DNA from: Membranipora membranacea
Taxonomy: Eukaryota; Bryozoa; Gymnolaemata; Cheilostomatida; Membraniporidae
Assembly: GCA_914767715.1 (NCBI GenBank)
Contig: OU612068.1
Coordinates: 11,222,001-11,286,000, forward strand
Length of the DNA: 64,000 nucleotides
Direction: 5' to 3'
Shown in pieces: positions 33,501 to 41,543 of the stretch (positions are counted from its first letter, which is position 1; the number at the start of each line of letters is the position of its first letter). Both the position numbers and the translations under genes were made by a program. Under the pieces are notes generated by a model. The model saw only the letters and a program-made list of their open reading frames with translations, had not been told where the DNA came from and did no database searches.

Positions 33501-35392
33501 AAGTACTTTGTCTGCACTAATTCTCCCATTCTGTTCATAAAGTACTGAAATCAGAAAGTATCATAGATTCCTTTATCATTGATATGCCTTAACATCATAT
33601 AAAACGGCTGTCTGCTCCCTTATACAAAAACAAGTCCGACCTCGCTCAAATGAACACCTAAAGAAAATTGTTACTTTAGCCATGGGTGATTCGGATGACT
33701 ATAGAGGGAGCAGTCATTACTGGCAACAGGTAAAAGCAAACCTAGCTTAGGATTTGAATTTTCTGTTTCTCCCATCCCCAACAGATTGGCAATGTTATCT
33801 TATTTATCACATGAATGGCTGTTAATGGAGCGGATTGGATGAATATCAGAAATTGACTTATTCTTATTAGGATTAAAAGTTTCAGTCAATATCGAAAGAA
33901 AATCTCACAATACCTCGTGAAGCAGTATGGGTAGACTTTCAGTAGAATATTCAGGCTTCAAACAATTAAACATTTCTTCTTTCAGTATATCAGCTTGTAC
34001 ATGTACTGGCTTGGCCTCTCCAACCTGGAAACAGTGATAACAGCATCAGATTAGATACAGATAGGAATATGCAAGCTACCCTCAATGCTCTATTAAGTAG
34101 GGTAATGAAACATATAACACATATTTATAACACCCTTATCCTTTTCACACTCTTTGTAACGGAATACAAAAGGTATCAACATTGTGATTTATAATCTGTT
34201 TGCTTTCTAGTTGACATATTATGCACTTTCCCAAATTAACTCAGGTAGGAACATTATAGTTTAGTTGATATCCGAGTAGTGAATAGCGGGCTATCTAATT
34301 AGCGCCATCAACCCATTCTTTTTTGGGGATGGTGAGATGGCGCAATCGGTTAGCGCTTGCTATTCACTGCCAGGCGATTAGTGCCGCAGGAGTTGTGGGT
34401 TCGAGTCCCACTGGGGGAGCTTTCATTGTTGATTGTTCCAGCCCCCAGCACCCTCGGGTGTATACCTCTCCAAAGGTGAAGTTGATTACAATTGGTGTGT
34501 CATAAATTAGGGAAACACAGCAAATGATTTGCATTTAAAAGGAAGATGTGCATGAAAAGACACAGGTGATCTAAGTCCACAGTGCAGATATGGACTACAG
34601 GTAGCTGCCTTGACTCCCAGACTACAACATACAGCCTCACATATTATTATATACAGTACTTACCGACATGAGTCTATCGATAGCTCTTTTACGTTCTCGT
34701 TTGAAGTACATAGAATCTTTTGGTAGAGGCACCGTGCTACAAGACAACAGAAAGATAGTTTGCTTATCACAGGACCGTGCTTTATGCACGCTAAGTATTT
34801 CATACAGAACAGAGTACAGATACCACAGTACCACAAGTCAATACATAAATATCAAGCAGTGATCGTTTTCAATTGGGAGAGTCCTCTGAAACAATGTCTA
34901 ACTCACCTCAGCAGGGAATGATCACTAATATCTGATGTTTGCAGTTTTCAGAGAGACCCCCAAGGTTACGCTCAGATAGGGGACATTGTATGTCCTACTC
35001 TGTGATATTCTAATGTGTGCCAAATTGTTATAACAAATATTTTAATATCATAAATCCCAGGACATGACTTCATATCTTTTCAATAAAAGTCAACCCCACA
35101 CACAGATTTTTATACCTAACTAACTAATCTTTATTATTTGTCAATTTCTAAGGACGTGGTTCAGCAGAGGCTGCAGGAGAGCTGAGTGGGCACCGCTGTG
35201 ATAGAATGTTGAGGTTTTGATAGTGGCTTGTCGGTACACCTACCTGGGAACTTTGAGAGGTATCCCATGCACCATTTCATTTTCTTCAATCTCATTCCTC
35301 ACTTCATTGAGGAGTTTGTGTAAACTTTCTTCCTCAATCCCAATTATTTCCTGAGGAACAAGTGTCAAAATGTCCTCCATTCTGGAATCCAT
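8375..35392 (-). CDS. CCDC162: CCDC162-like giant coiled-coil protein, 47 exons, about 2,292 aa
   Basis: Forty-seven exons can be chained from ATG at 35,392 to TAA at 8,375. Every junction has GT-AG signals and the phases add up to 6,879 nt with no internal stop. The protein is soluble, with no signal peptide or membrane span. It is largely helical, with long charged coiled-coil stretches at the C-terminal third. Recognisable signatures are an early K-Y-L-H-M-L-R-W-K-R-F-C segment, a D-R-F-A-I-L-M-D-V-W-T-N-E-A segment near residue 755, K-R-R-P-R-R-V-M with N-L-W-F-I-P-H near 1,320, and E-V-V-K-L-D-W near 1,640. These agree with my memory of the CCDC162/C6orf183 family (DUF4549), a poorly characterised family expected in ciliated animals. 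The molecular role is unknown. The family call is from memory, while the exon chain is read directly. Exons are listed in the five block entries. Confidence 0.8.
9525..9669. mobile_element. Inverted-repeat MITE, 'TTGCTCCC' family, with target duplication
   Basis: Located in the 1.27-kb intron between exons 45 and 46 of the CCDC162-like gene. The left arm runs TAGACCAAATTAGG... to GCATTCGGAGTTGCTCCCCC. The right arm is its imperfect complement, with an internal duplicate of GGGGAGCAACT. AGAGCACAA occurs on both sides (9,525-9,533 and 9,661-9,669), which supports an 8-9-bp target duplication. No reading frame. Confidence 0.7.
9885..9937. repeat. Short hairpin, 24-bp arms
   Basis: The arms GGGAGTTTAACAGATGATCT... 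and their near-complement (about two mismatches) surround a 5-bp centre, about 220 bp from the MITE in the same intron. No clear flanking duplication. It could be the relic of another foldback element or a transcribed intronic hairpin. Confidence 0.5.
15209..15302. mobile_element. Hairpin MITE, subfamily A, copy 1
   Basis: The arms run TGTGCCAGGATAGCTGATGG... and ...CCACCAGCTATCCGGTCACA. They enclose ATTACATTATCAA and its complement around a short loop. The copy at 47,805-47,900 has the same layout and loop. The core is also shared, more distantly, with 29,172-29,297 and 37,809-37,920. It sits 42 bp from exon 34 of the CCDC162-like gene. Confidence 0.65.
15833..15950. mobile_element. Inverted-repeat MITE, 'TTGCTCCC' family
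   Basis: Lies in the 1.4-kb intron between exons 33 and 34. The left arm, TAGACCAAGCTTGG... to CATTCGGAGTTGCTCCCCC, and the right arm, GAGGGAGCAACT... to CAGGCAAACTTGG, are inverted. It has the same subterminal motifs as the copy at 9,525. The rest of this intron shows nothing else. Confidence 0.65.
16931..21827 (-). CDS. CCDC162: CCDC162-like gene, exons 23-33
   Basis: Exons: 21621-21827, 20959-21113, 20480-20722, 20075-20154, 19623-19803, 19111-19314, 18646-18926, 18276-18454, 17747-17898, 17410-17499, 16931-17112. They cover residues about 963-1,614. Notable segments are MGFDECHLYMRFLQFDYAVFK, a Lys/Arg stretch KRRPRRVM, and NLWFIPHHSELLLMF followed by a helical domain. Exon 28 (19111-19314) has two AGs four bases apart at its acceptor. 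Only the upstream one keeps the frame. The last exon ends in a Ser/Thr-rich linker (KKSTSRPTSSYSM). Confidence 0.8.
21253..21324 (-). tRNA. tRNA-iMet: Initiator tRNA-Met (CAT), copy 1
   Basis: A 72-nt cloverleaf without an intron. It has a 7-bp acceptor stem (AGCAGAG/CTCTGCT), anticodon loop CCCATAA with three G-C pairs below it, and the T-loop GATCGAAA characteristic of eukaryotic initiator tRNA. The minus strand continues with TCCTTTTA, a pol III terminator. It lies in the intron between exons 23 and 24 of the CCDC162-like gene, on the same strand. It is identical in all 72 positions to the copies at 24,088 and 28,649. Confidence 0.97.
21540..21595. repeat. 9-10-bp tandem repeat (GGCATTATA-type)
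   Basis: About five or six units of a GCATTATAGGCATTATA pattern lie directly beside exon 23 of the CCDC162-like gene, on its donor side. Confidence 0.7.
22406..27079 (-). CDS. CCDC162: CCDC162-like gene, exons 13-22 (residues 553-962)
   Basis: Exons: 26966-27079, 25841-25938, 25485-25580, 25138-25275, 24805-24910, 24438-24563, 23565-23765, 23138-23259, 22841-22931, 22406-22543. The region includes YLSFLYLRHLRIRDLQR, a Tyr/Asp-rich stretch (DFYSLDEGRVHVQDQRGYY), the DRFAILMDVWTNEACFLENK motif and FNADYFLKTYRLE. These are among the best-conserved parts of the family as I remember it. The exon pair 24438/23565 joins directly in phase 0. A GT-AG-flanked piece between them at about 23,832-23,872 would add a stop and is rejected. 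Confidence 0.8.
24088..24159 (+). tRNA. tRNA-iMet: Initiator tRNA-Met (CAT), copy 2
   Basis: Same 72-nt sequence as the copy at 21,253-21,324, on the opposite strand, followed by GCCTTTTAG as terminator. It lies in the intron between exons 18 and 19 and is transcribed against the host gene. Confidence 0.97.
27216..32349 (-). CDS. CCDC162: CCDC162-like gene, exons 6-12 (residues 215-552)
   Basis: Exons: 32287-32349, 31879-32128, 31424-31533, 30092-30217, 28887-29081, 28018-28163, 27216-27339. Residues about 310-345 are a low-complexity Pro/Asn/Ala linker ending in a run of alanines and glycines. The following part returns to conserved-looking helix (PHVIFLAHLYDVES; AAVLRVFRKAFLRQ). Exons 9 (30092-30217) and 10 (28887-29081) join in phase 0. 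A 132-nt exon-like segment between them (29,758-29,889) has to be left out. Confidence 0.75.
27361..27630. repeat. 16-bp minisatellite, about 16 units
   Basis: Units follow the pattern GTGGACAGATTGTACA, with one to four changes per unit. The array starts about 20 bp upstream of the exon 12 acceptor in the CCDC162-like gene, so it occupies the branch-point side of that intron. Because 16 is not a multiple of three, every frame is partly open. The predicted repeat peptides on both strands are by-products. Confidence 0.9.
28649..28720 (+). tRNA. tRNA-iMet: Initiator tRNA-Met (CAT), copy 3
   Basis: Identical to the other two copies. Followed by TGTATTTTG, giving a T4 terminator. It lies in the intron between exons 10 and 11 of the CCDC162-like gene, antisense to it. 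Confidence 0.97.
29172..29297. mobile_element. Hairpin MITE, subfamily B, copy 1, with 7-bp target duplication
   Basis: A 126-bp foldback beginning CTAGTTTAAGC and ending as its inverted counterpart. The arms include GATGCTGGTAGAGGCATTTC and an ATTATCAACC core. GTTCAAC flanks it exactly on both sides (29,165-29,171 and 29,298-29,304). It lies in the intron between exons 9 and 10. Confidence 0.85.
29758..29889 (-). other. Out-of-phase exon-like segment in the CCDC162-like gene
   Basis: 132 nt bounded by CAG on its 5' side and GTGAGG on its 3' side (minus strand). One frame is fully open for 44 codons with a coding-looking amphipathic sequence (LVDNVKMAQSRVKSIVMS). That frame needs phase-1 junctions on both sides, but the neighbouring exons (30,092 and 29,081) end and begin in phase 0. 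Including it in phase 0 gives a stop after 12 codons. It may be a poison exon, a decaying exon or the site of an assembly error. Confidence 0.5.
31515..31620. repeat. Local duplication of an exon edge
   Basis: CAGGCCACCTCCTTCAAGAA with AATAATTAA after it recurs about 70 bp later as CAGGCCAGCTCCTTCAAGAA plus the same tail. The first copy spans the acceptor end of exon 8 in the CCDC162-like gene. The second is a decoy with a similar acceptor in the intron. Confidence 0.7.
32428..32522. repeat. Diverged 'TTGCTCCC'-family inverted-repeat copy
   Basis: The ends CACCAAGTTTGAACC and AAAACCAAATGGTG are weakly inverted, with GGGCTTCCCTCT and CAGAATCCAGG inside, resembling the younger copies. Old, and no clear flanking repeat. 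Confidence 0.35.
32701..35392 (-). CDS. CCDC162: CCDC162-like gene, exons 1-5 (residues 1-214)
   Basis: Exons: 35244-35392, 34664-34736, 33914-34024, 33420-33544, 32701-32884. The start is the first ATG (MDSRMEDILTLVPQE), followed by an acidic amphipathic helix. A second in-frame Met lies four codons on. Exon 4 encodes the most recognisable part of the amino-terminal domain (YFMNRMGELVQ, then YLHMLRWKRFC). The acceptor of exon 5 must be the CAG at 32,885-32,887. The alternative AG seven bases downstream would give an immediate stop. A tRNA-derived SINE lies in the intron directly beside exon 4. Confidence 0.8.
33195..33410 (+). repeat. tRNA-derived SINE-like element
   Basis: The head has pol III promoter boxes: box A TAGCTCCAATGG (33,202-33,213) and box B GGTTTGAATCC (33,255-33,265). 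Between them is a tRNA-like arrangement, followed by a non-tRNA body of about 140 bp. The body contains AAATAACACC and GTGTTCCG, with inverted partners AACACACGG and GTTATTTC. It does not fold as a functional tRNA and is not a gene. It ends about 10 bp from the exon 4 donor of the CCDC162-like gene. It is not assigned to a named family. Confidence 0.55.
34276..34420 (+). repeat. tRNA-like sequence inside a foldback
   Basis: Box A-like TGGCGCAATCGG (34,338-34,349) and box B GGTTCGAGTCC (34,398-34,408) sit in a poorly paired tRNA-like frame. The upstream 34,276-34,315 (AGTGAATAGC... GCGCCATCAACCC) is an imperfect inverted copy of the 5' half (GGGGATGG... GCTATTCACT). It could be a tRNA pseudogene or the head of another SINE. 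A working tRNA is unlikely, because the acceptor stem does not pair. Confidence 0.45.
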
Positions 35393-36030
35393 GGTTGCAA
35401 GGGTCTCCAGAATCCTAGTCTCAATTCTTATTCTCGGTCATTAGACATTGCACTAGACAAGCAATTTTGAAGATTGCATATTTGGAGCAATTTTCCATCA
35501 AGCCATGTGCATTTCCACAACAACCAGACAACAACGCCTCGTTTTCATTTTAGCTCAGATAAAGGTAAACATTATTTTATCTTGTGTATTTTTGAATTTC
35601 ATTCATATTATTCTTAAAATTTATTTCAAAATGAATAATTAAGATTATCATATAATTTTAGTTTTGTATGGGCTGTTTATAATGATAGTTCCAGTTTTAT
35701 AATAATTATACTTTTTCTTTGCCCCAGAAAAATAATAACATCCTTGACCCTTATAATGCCATGAGTGACAATTGAAGTAAAAGAAAAACTTCCTCATGTG
35801 AGCAAGCAGTAAAATAGTACAGGGATAAATGATTGATTGATATCTCCACTGTTCTGTCTAACCCAGGTTTGTGTTAGAAGTCTAACTCCATTCATTGGCT
35901 TTTTGTCATATTATGTCTTGGTCCTTAAGTTATAGGTCACAAGAGGTTTCCATATTAATGACTCTAAAAATACATCACCAACTGGGGGTCCCTTACCATG
36001 GGTCCCTCCAAGGGGCCCATATCCATGACC

Positions 36031-36222
36031 ATAGGCATCTGGAGTTACAAATACAAGCATGTCCAAGGGGGTGGTTGATACTGGACATGCTTGTAACTCC
36101 AGATGCCTATGCCCATATCCCTTGCCCTTGTGGTTGGACTTGCAAGCCTGTATTCCAGCCAAGTCCAGTATCAACCATCCAATGTACTCGATACGGTAGT
36201 AATACTGGCTTGCAAGTACCGG
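36031..36222. repeat. Nested inverted repeats
   Basis: Three interlocking pairs are seen. ATAGGCATCTGGAGTTACA... (36,031-36,065) pairs with 36,082-36,110. TGGTTGATACTGGAC (36,072-36,086) pairs exactly with 36,163-36,177. ACTTGCAAGCC (about 36,138) pairs with GGCTTGCAAGT (about 36,209). The motif AGTATCAACCATCCA recurs at about 36,380. The plus- and minus-strand reading frames of 115-141 codons here are by-products of this symmetry. Confidence 0.7.
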
Positions 36223-37808
36223 GGGCCCATGCAACCATTCAAGAGGTCTTTGGACCAACCCTTAAGTCAGTTACAAATGAGAGTAGCAGTATCAGTTTTG
36301 CAACAAGGGGATATTGGTAACAGTACTAAATTGAGCTTTCACCTAGTTTTGCCTATTTTACTGTGACCCAAAAGAAGAGTTCAGTATCAACCATCCAGGG
36401 CCACACGGCAAAAAACAGCCATTGTAATTTGGTTACCTGGCTTGATCATGCTTCTGATTGCCGTTTTGTGATATTCGAATCTGGTATCAACCTGCCATCC
36501 AAGCAGTGTGTTGGAAAGGGCTTGCAGAGACGGTTCCAACGTGCATATACAAAATTTCAATCCTAGTGGAGTAAAATTTGCCATTCGGAAAGTATACCTG
36601 TTAATGGGTTAGAGCAGTCGTTTTGAGGGAATGTTAGTGAGTTAAGCTTGCTTGTATATTATTATTAGCACACAGCTTAACCACAGCACACATGCAAGAC
36701 CTGGTTATAAGAGAAAAAGTAGTTGTATCGAGTCCAAAGTCAGCTCACTGATGAGCACATATGGGGGTGAAGCTAAATCATACACTATTCCAAAGTTAAT
36801 CCTTGCTCATCATTCAAAGCCCTCGTATCTACTGAAAGCAACAACTATTTTAGCAAGGGATATTTGACTGATTTGAATGATTGACAGCTCAAGAAAGGTT
36901 GCATAATAGTGAACAATAATAAACTCAATCATATTAATTGTACAAATTTTGTTAGATGTCTATAATATATTGTCTGGTTATACAATCGGCTATGGGTTTG
37001 ACTAGCTTCTGCAGCAAAAATCAAAACCTGAGCATTTCTGGAATATGAAGATTTTCGATGAGTTGATCAGTTGATTTGACGATGAGATGATAATGTTTAA
37101 TTACACAGTGTGCATGCTATCAGTTTTTGCTATCTTTTCCCAGATAATCATTCTACACACTATATTGACACCAGGTAAAAGTTTTCAAATCATGATACAA
37201 TAACCAAATGTATCAACCAGAAAAAATCATAGTAACAAGTAACAAATCATAGTCGCTCCTTAAACTGCACATCTTGCCAATATGTATTCTAATACCTAAT
37301 CAAAGGTCAGCAGTTCATTAATTTGAATCTGCACTATATTCACTAGCAAACTGTGAGGTGTCATGTCTGCTGGGATACTTCATTTTGAAGAGAAGGTAAA
37401 TGTTAGAGATGAGATCTCAAAGGGAATACTATCAGAGGAATGGCACAGGATAACAGGTGGGTGTCTCTGGATTGCTCAGATATTGTAACTCGAAATAGCT
37501 GTGTTGTTGTTACTTCAATAACTCTTCCTATTTGATGTACTCAGTGAAGCATACCACAGGGTTGTGTTTCTTGGCTTTATTAACTTATTTGCTTCAACTT
37601 ATCTTATACAGGCCAACAACACTGCTTTGCACAACTTGGGGAATTCATAAATGGTTTGCATTACCCTATAGTCTACGGACTAGAAAGGCAACAACATCCA
37701 AGCTACCAAAATAGAGTTGTGAAGTTATCTCATCTTGTCTCATGGGCAGATAACTATGGCTGCAATGGTTGTTTATTCGGATAGTTTGGGGCATACGTTT
37801 GTCCCAAA

Positions 37809-37920
37809 CTAGTTTAAGTGCTCATACGGTGCAAGATGCTGGTAGAGGCATTTCATTATCAACCACTTGATAATGAAATGCCTCTACCAGCATCTTGCAC
37901 CGTTTAAGCGCTTAAACTAG
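37809..37920. mobile_element. Hairpin MITE, subfamily B, copy 2, with 7-bp target duplication
   Basis: A 112-bp foldback with the same CTAGTTTAAG ends and the GATGCTGGTAGAGGCATTTC arms as the copy at 29,172, and a very short loop. TCCCAAA flanks it exactly on both sides (37,802-37,808 and 37,921-37,927). The arms are almost perfect, so it is young. Confidence 0.88.
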
Positions 37921-38460
37921 TCCCAAACTCTCTGGTTTATTCATTGTATGAGTTGGGAGTGGTAGATATGAGACTGTTGTTTAGCTGTCACAAAACACTG
38001 GAACCACTAATAGCACTCTATCATAAACCTCTTTATGGATCACATGTTATTTGTGTATGTATATGAGCTCCAAAATGTTACTATAAAGAAATTCCATCAC
38101 AGCTGTACATTTAAGGTATTTGAACAAGGAAATCTTCAATTCTTGTGAATCTTATAGCTTTAGTGAATTACATATTGAACTCTCTCCAGTCTGCAATGGA
38201 GCAGGGTACCATCGTGAACCACTGTTACAGTAACAAATTTAACCTACATCAGCTATCTTATCTAAATTGATTAGTCTAGTATTCGTAGTTCAGAACAATT
38301 CATTGGACTTTATAGATTACAAGCATTTCAAACGATAAAGCAGGAAGCACCACTTATCATCCCACATACTACTTGGAAATGTGTAAATGTCACCATGGTC
38401 TAAACCAATTGCTTCTACTACTACTACTGTATGATGCATCTAAATGGAGCAAACTGATTC

Positions 38461-40224
38461 TCAAAATCTGAGACAAATTAAAGAGGCAGCCATCAATGGC
38501 CAGTCGCTGGATGACTTTAAGACATTGGTGAACTTATCTGGTCTGGTGAACTGCCACTTGAACTTGTCATAAGCATGAGCCGAAGGCAAGACACTAGGAA
38601 ATGCATACTCAGTTGTAAACATAGCTCTCAGTTCAAAGTTTGAAAATGATGTTTTACTCGAGTCGACATGTCCAGTGCAAGATCTCAAGTCCTGACCATT
38701 ACATTTCATGACTATACAGCTTTCTAAAGGGTAGGTATCCACATATGTATGATTGCCCTGAAATCCAGCAATAACAAACATCTCCTGAGTATAGCTTCTA
38801 GTGTAGTTCAATGTACAACAAAGCTTTCCATGGCAGACTTTTGCTTCTCCTTGAGACCCTTTGATGATCTTTGCATTGTAAGTGTCGTTGAGGATGACAA
38901 CCTGTCCATCAAGTGCATGTGGCGCTTGATGTTCTCCTCTGGTACTGTGTTGGGGGTCGTTATCACTGGCTGAGTGTCTCTGTCTATTTGCTTGTGTAAT
39001 AATAGGGAGGTCGGCTATGATAAGTTTACTCCTAAGTGGATGGATTGGGTCGTATGTAAAGTTCATGACCTGTTGTGATCGGTATACTCCACTGCCGGTA
39101 TACGTCTCATAAGGCTCGTGTACATTAGCAGCGATAACACTTATATTGTATCTCACAGCCATCGCTAGCTGCCACTCAATAGGCTGGAAATACGGCAGCC
39201 AAACATTATTCCTCCAAGCCATCGGGTAGAGCAAGTGATCGATGTGGTATTTCTCTACTAAATCTACGATTGGTTCACTAAATAGACCATCGGCACAAAT
39301 GGCGGTTCCAAATCTACCATATTCTGTGTCAAAGTATATATGTTGAGATTTCTTGGGTTCATCGAGTCTTAGTAATTCTTCTTGAACCAAATGAGTCTTG
39401 TGATATTTAGCAATCATGCAACCCTCAGGGTTAAAGATAATATTTGTGTTATACAGGTAGTGGTTGTCTGATGGGCAATGGGGGTCTTCCAGTATCTCAC
39501 ATGGACTCGCTTCGATCATGTTTGCAGTTATATACATCTTGTTGCGTCTGGCGAGGCATGCAACTCCATTCTGTATTTCCTGGCCTTTGATATGCGCCTG
39601 GCAGCACAGTTTGCAGGTTCCGTTATAGCAGTCTGGAAGTGATTCCATGAATGGATAGACATTCTCACGAGTCATTTTTGGAGCATCCATGAAGCCTGTG
39701 ACTCCGTACTCCGGGAAAACCATCACCTTCACTCCCTGTGATCAAAACCAAAAACCAGCAAGTGTAATGATATAAATGGACTATATTGTGAACGATTAAA
39801 TGCTTTCTCTAAATGATTTTTCATAGAAAACTGTAACCAGCAGAAAACTCACTCACAACACCACATCCTAGCTGGCTTGATAGTAATAAGCTGTTTTGGC
39901 ATCAACAATAGTTGCACTATAATTATACTTTTGAAGTTTTGGAGTAGTCTGTTTTCTGAAAATCTACCATGTCTGTCCGGACAGGCTCGCCTATGAATCT
40001 CATCTGGTGTTATTAATTGTACTGACCTGCCTGCTGGCTGTCTTAGCATACATGCTCATTCTCCTCAGATTAACCTGTATAGTCAGCAGAGCCTTCTCCC
40101 TGGTTGATGTGTTATAAGAGTCGGCTAAATGCTGCTCCAGTACAGCCACCCTAAATGTCTTTGCACCCGCGGTTGGGTAAAAAGCTGTGATTATCAATAT
40201 CACAGTGAAAGCCAGATGTACCAT
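38461..40224 (-). CDS. Biotinidase/vanin-type secreted amidase, paralogue A, about 490 aa
   Basis: Two exons, 40,027-40,224 and 38,461-39,735, joined in phase 0. An N-terminal signal peptide (MVHLAFTVILIITAF...) is followed by a nitrilase-superfamily domain. The catalytic triad is visible: Glu75 in F-P-E-Y-G, Lys179 in K-Y-H-K-T-H-L and Cys213 in G-T-A-I-C-A-D-G. Spacing is as in human vanin-1 (Glu79, Lys178, Cys211, from memory). Many cysteines and N-x-S/T sites fit a secreted glycoprotein. The family hydrolyses the amide of biocytin (biotinidase) or pantetheine (vanin), and the sequence does not decide which. The C-terminal base domain is present and ends in a short hydrophobic tail, so a GPI anchor is uncertain. 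The length is usual for the family. It is the tandem neighbour of paralogue B, 1.3 kb away on the same strand. Confidence 0.92.
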
Positions 40225-41543
40225 TGTGGCGCTGGTTGTCTAATTTTGCTAAGTATTGTATTGAGCGTTAGCTATTGGCTGGATGCAGTCATCAGAGGAT
40301 ATGTTAAGTTCTATGTTGCAATCTTATTCAGGTTCAAATCGCATGTGATTAAATGGTATCTTGATCAGTTGGGTCAATCACTGGGTCAATGTTTGCAGAT
40401 GAAAGCCATGACAACATGTTATGTCATCGAAATTTTCCAACACTGCGCTGTGAGTTGTTTCTATCTCCTTTGTGGAAGAATAGCAGAGGTGGTCATTTTT
40501 AAGCCACGGTTTTTGTATGGCTGCAAGGCAAGGCTAGTGTATTTAGGGTTGTTTGCTCTGAGATTTTTGGTATGTGGGTAAATATATTATATCCCTGGAA
40601 ACGATAGCAGGAATCATGATAGCTATAGTTGTGATCTGAGCTCCTCAATAGTAAGGTGTAAGGCCAATGTCCCTCACCACAACTTTTGTGGGAAGGTCAC
40701 TCTAAGTATGATATGATGTTTTTGTTATTACCCATGTTAAGATTTAAATTCTAAGCTACTCTATACTCAGCCTTCTATATTACAGAATCTATCATATTGA
40801 CGGTACTGGCAGACCGGTTTATAAGACGATATAGTTGTACTAGTAAAAGAAGTATAACATAGTTTTAGCCCCCAAACTCTTATCCACCACCCGATGGCTT
40901 GGGGGGAGGGAGGAGATAATACAATGTTATTAGAAATGGTATTGGTTTGATGAGCCAATAAGGACACATTTGCAGATATAGCAATAATATAATATATGAA
41001 CTGTTGTATAATAGTTATGGTTGAACAGGATTTCAACATGAAAAGGCACACCGATTCTGATAAATCTGTCCCGGTAACATATTTTCCATATTCATAATAC
41101 ATCAGTATTCCCTTGGCAAATTATGAAAAAGCCCACAGGGAATTGAACTTGAAAAAATGAAACAGTTTCGTTTGATCTGCTCGATATTAAAATGTTTAAA
41201 AATTGGCTTGTTAGATAAAAATGTTAATTTTGATTCCAAAAGAATGTAAAAAAGATGGCTTGCGTGAACAATGCTCTGAATTATGCGTAAGAATTACTGA
41301 TAAAGGTCTAGAATGTAACATAAGATGCAAAGAAGGAAGTTGTTCGCTAGCTCACATTATTGTCGATTGTCCGTTTAACAGCATACAACGTAAAATGAGC
41401 AGTGTTGGAATAAAATTATTATTGATAACTTCCAAGGACTGAACTTCCTATTAAAATAACTCGAATGAGTGATACGGTAGCGGCCAAGATATGCCAAGCC
41501 TGTTTTGTTCAATTGGTTAACCTGCAGATCACTGTTGTCATAG
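40225..41543. other. Intergenic spacer between the two amidase genes
   Basis: About 1.3 kb. Short open frames exist on both strands (for example 40,767-41,102), but none shows motifs or splice links. The promoter of paralogue A must lie at its left end, and no motif is clear. Confidence 0.5.

Larger units (their letters stand above)
35393..38460. other. Intergenic, between the CCDC162-like gene and the amidase genes
   Basis: No exon recognised. Contains the nested inverted repeats at 36,031-36,222 and the hairpin MITE at 37,809-37,920. The upstream region of the CCDC162-like gene must lie in the first few hundred bases, but no TATA box or clear promoter motif is seen. Confidence 0.6.

Noticed and set aside
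35895-36320. Open frames of 115-141 codons on both strands
   Set aside because: They arise from the nested inverted repeats. No splice context, no recognisable motif, and the mirrored frames have related composition.
40129-40581. 150-codon plus-strand frame over the first exon of amidase A
   Set aside because: It overlaps a well-supported signal-peptide exon on the other strand and extends into its upstream DNA. No motifs.
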